NCBI GenBank assembly: GCA_026388755.1
Contig: JAPLJE010000331.1
Coordinates: 1 to 6,355 of the forward strand
Direction of reading: 5' to 3'
Length of the DNA stretch: 6,355 nt
DNA from: Deltaproteobacteria bacterium
GTDB lineage: Bacteria; Desulfobacterota; Desulfobacteria; Desulfobacterales; Desulfatirhabdiaceae
Part shown: positions 5,732-6,355 of the stretch, one piece after another
Position numbering within the stretch: position 1 is the stretch's first letter
Layout: the number at the start of each line of letters is the position of its first letter
Program-made: the position numbers and the translations under genes
Notes under the pieces: generated by a model
The model's input: the letters and a program-made list of their open reading frames with translations, nothing else
What the model was told of the DNA's origin: nothing
Databases searched by the model: none

Positions 5732-6355
5732 ATGGAATCATTGAGCAGAGCGCACAAGAGCAGGCTGGCCATTCGGGCTTTTAAAGTCATTGCCGATGCC
5801 ATGATCATACGCGGAAATTACAAACCCTCCGGCATATCCGGTCAAACGCTGGCGGCAGCGCTTCGGGATCTGAGCCCGGAGATCTATGGCACCATGAATG
5901 ACCCGCGCAGCATCGAGATCAAAGGCCTGGAATACATTCTGGACCGGCTCCCCAGGGGAATTGAAGACTGCACGCGGATCGTTCTGACCGCTCATGAAGA
6001 CTTTGAACACACGTCCTTTGAAAAAATTCAGCCGAACAAACGCCGTCGCCTGTCCTACCGGGTCAGCGAAAATGAAATGTGTTTTGTGATTACCACCGGG
6101 CTCAGTGAGATATACGATGTTCTGACCCACATTACATTTTTGAACATCGAGGCGGGAAAAATATTCCACCAGATGAAGGATCCCGACGGCCAATACACCA
6201 GCGGCTGGAAGGATCTGGAGCACATTGCTTCCCGGGAGGACACGCTCACCGACCAGCATCTTGATCAGGCCATCTGGAACCTGAGCATTTTCCTGGGAAG
6301 AACCTATCAGGAGACCAAGAACTTCTACGCTTATCTGGATGAAAACCGGAAGACC
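5732..6355 (+). CDS. Protein of unknown function (partial, runs off the right edge)
   Basis: The frame from ATG 5732 is open for 208 codons to the window end, preceded by AAGGAG at 6 nt. I do not recognise the family. The visible part has no signal peptide and no membrane helix and looks like a mixed alpha/beta soluble protein, so it is probably cytosolic. Notable stretches are a helical N-terminus (RLAIRAFKVIADAMIIRG, about 11-28), the cluster HEDFEH (88-93), a basic patch NKRRR (102-106), and helices around 124-148 (including LTHITFLNIEAGKIFHQM) and 177-204 (including LGRTYQETKNFYAYL). His133, Glu140, His146 and His164 could form a metal site, but that is speculation. Codon use resembles the neighbours. 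It follows the dehydrogenase with no convincing terminator between them, so the two are probably one transcript and may share a pathway. The long minus-strand frame over 5738-6259 is its shadow. Confidence 0.85.
   Translation, partial: MESLSRAHKSRLAIRAFKVIADAMIIRGNYKPSGISGQTLAAALRDLSPEIYGTMNDPRSIEIKGLEYILDRLPRGIEDCTRIVLTAHEDFEHTSFEKIQPNKRRRLSYRVSENEMCFVITTGLSEIYDVLTHITFLNIEAGKIFHQMKDPDGQYTSGWKDLEHIASREDTLTDQHLDQAIWNLSIFLGRTYQETKNFYAYLDENRKT

Overview
The window reads as a bacterial chromosomal segment with compact, slightly GC-rich genes and AT-richer gaps. The Shine-Dalgarno sequences are ordinary (AAGGAG/AGGAGG). The protein style (FtsX permease plus HlyD adaptor with no lipobox, FabG-like dehydrogenase) suits a Gram-negative proteobacterium. 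I lean towards a Desulfobacterota (deltaproteobacterial) anaerobe, but this is an impression from protein style, not from a marker gene.

Layout: positions 1-109 hold the start of a minus-strand gene whose first 36 residues include 14 histidines, probably a metal-ion transporter or metal-handling protein. A 290-bp divergent intergenic region (110-399) follows. It contains a perfect 12-bp palindrome and a 9-bp direct repeat, but I could not find a convincing promoter for the plus-strand genes.

Positions 400-4729 form a tight three-gene plus-strand operon: a LolD/MacB-type ABC ATPase, a 787-residue FtsX-type permease with two FtsX modules and eight predicted membrane helices, and a HlyD/MacA-type membrane-fusion adaptor. 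The gaps are 4 bp and 21 bp. Together they would make the inner-membrane and periplasmic parts of a tripartite (MacAB-like) export pump. No TolC-like outer-membrane gene is present, and the cargo cannot be read from the sequence.

A 217-bp gap (4730-4946) carries a candidate sigma70 promoter and, immediately after its -10 box, a near-perfect 17-bp inverted repeat that looks like an operator. It leads into a short-chain dehydrogenase/reductase of 252 residues with an intact cofactor site and catalytic tetrad. That gene is followed 26 bp later by a protein I do not recognise (208 residues visible, running off the right edge). The last two genes are probably cotranscribed and regulated separately from the pump.

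Nothing here is clearly a new defence, mobile or RNA system. I saw no tRNA or rRNA gene, CRISPR array, insertion sequence or convincing terminator. The points most worth a second look are the operator-like palindrome before the dehydrogenase, the unrecognised protein at the right edge, the His-rich divergent gene and its repeats, and the unassigned cargo of the pump.
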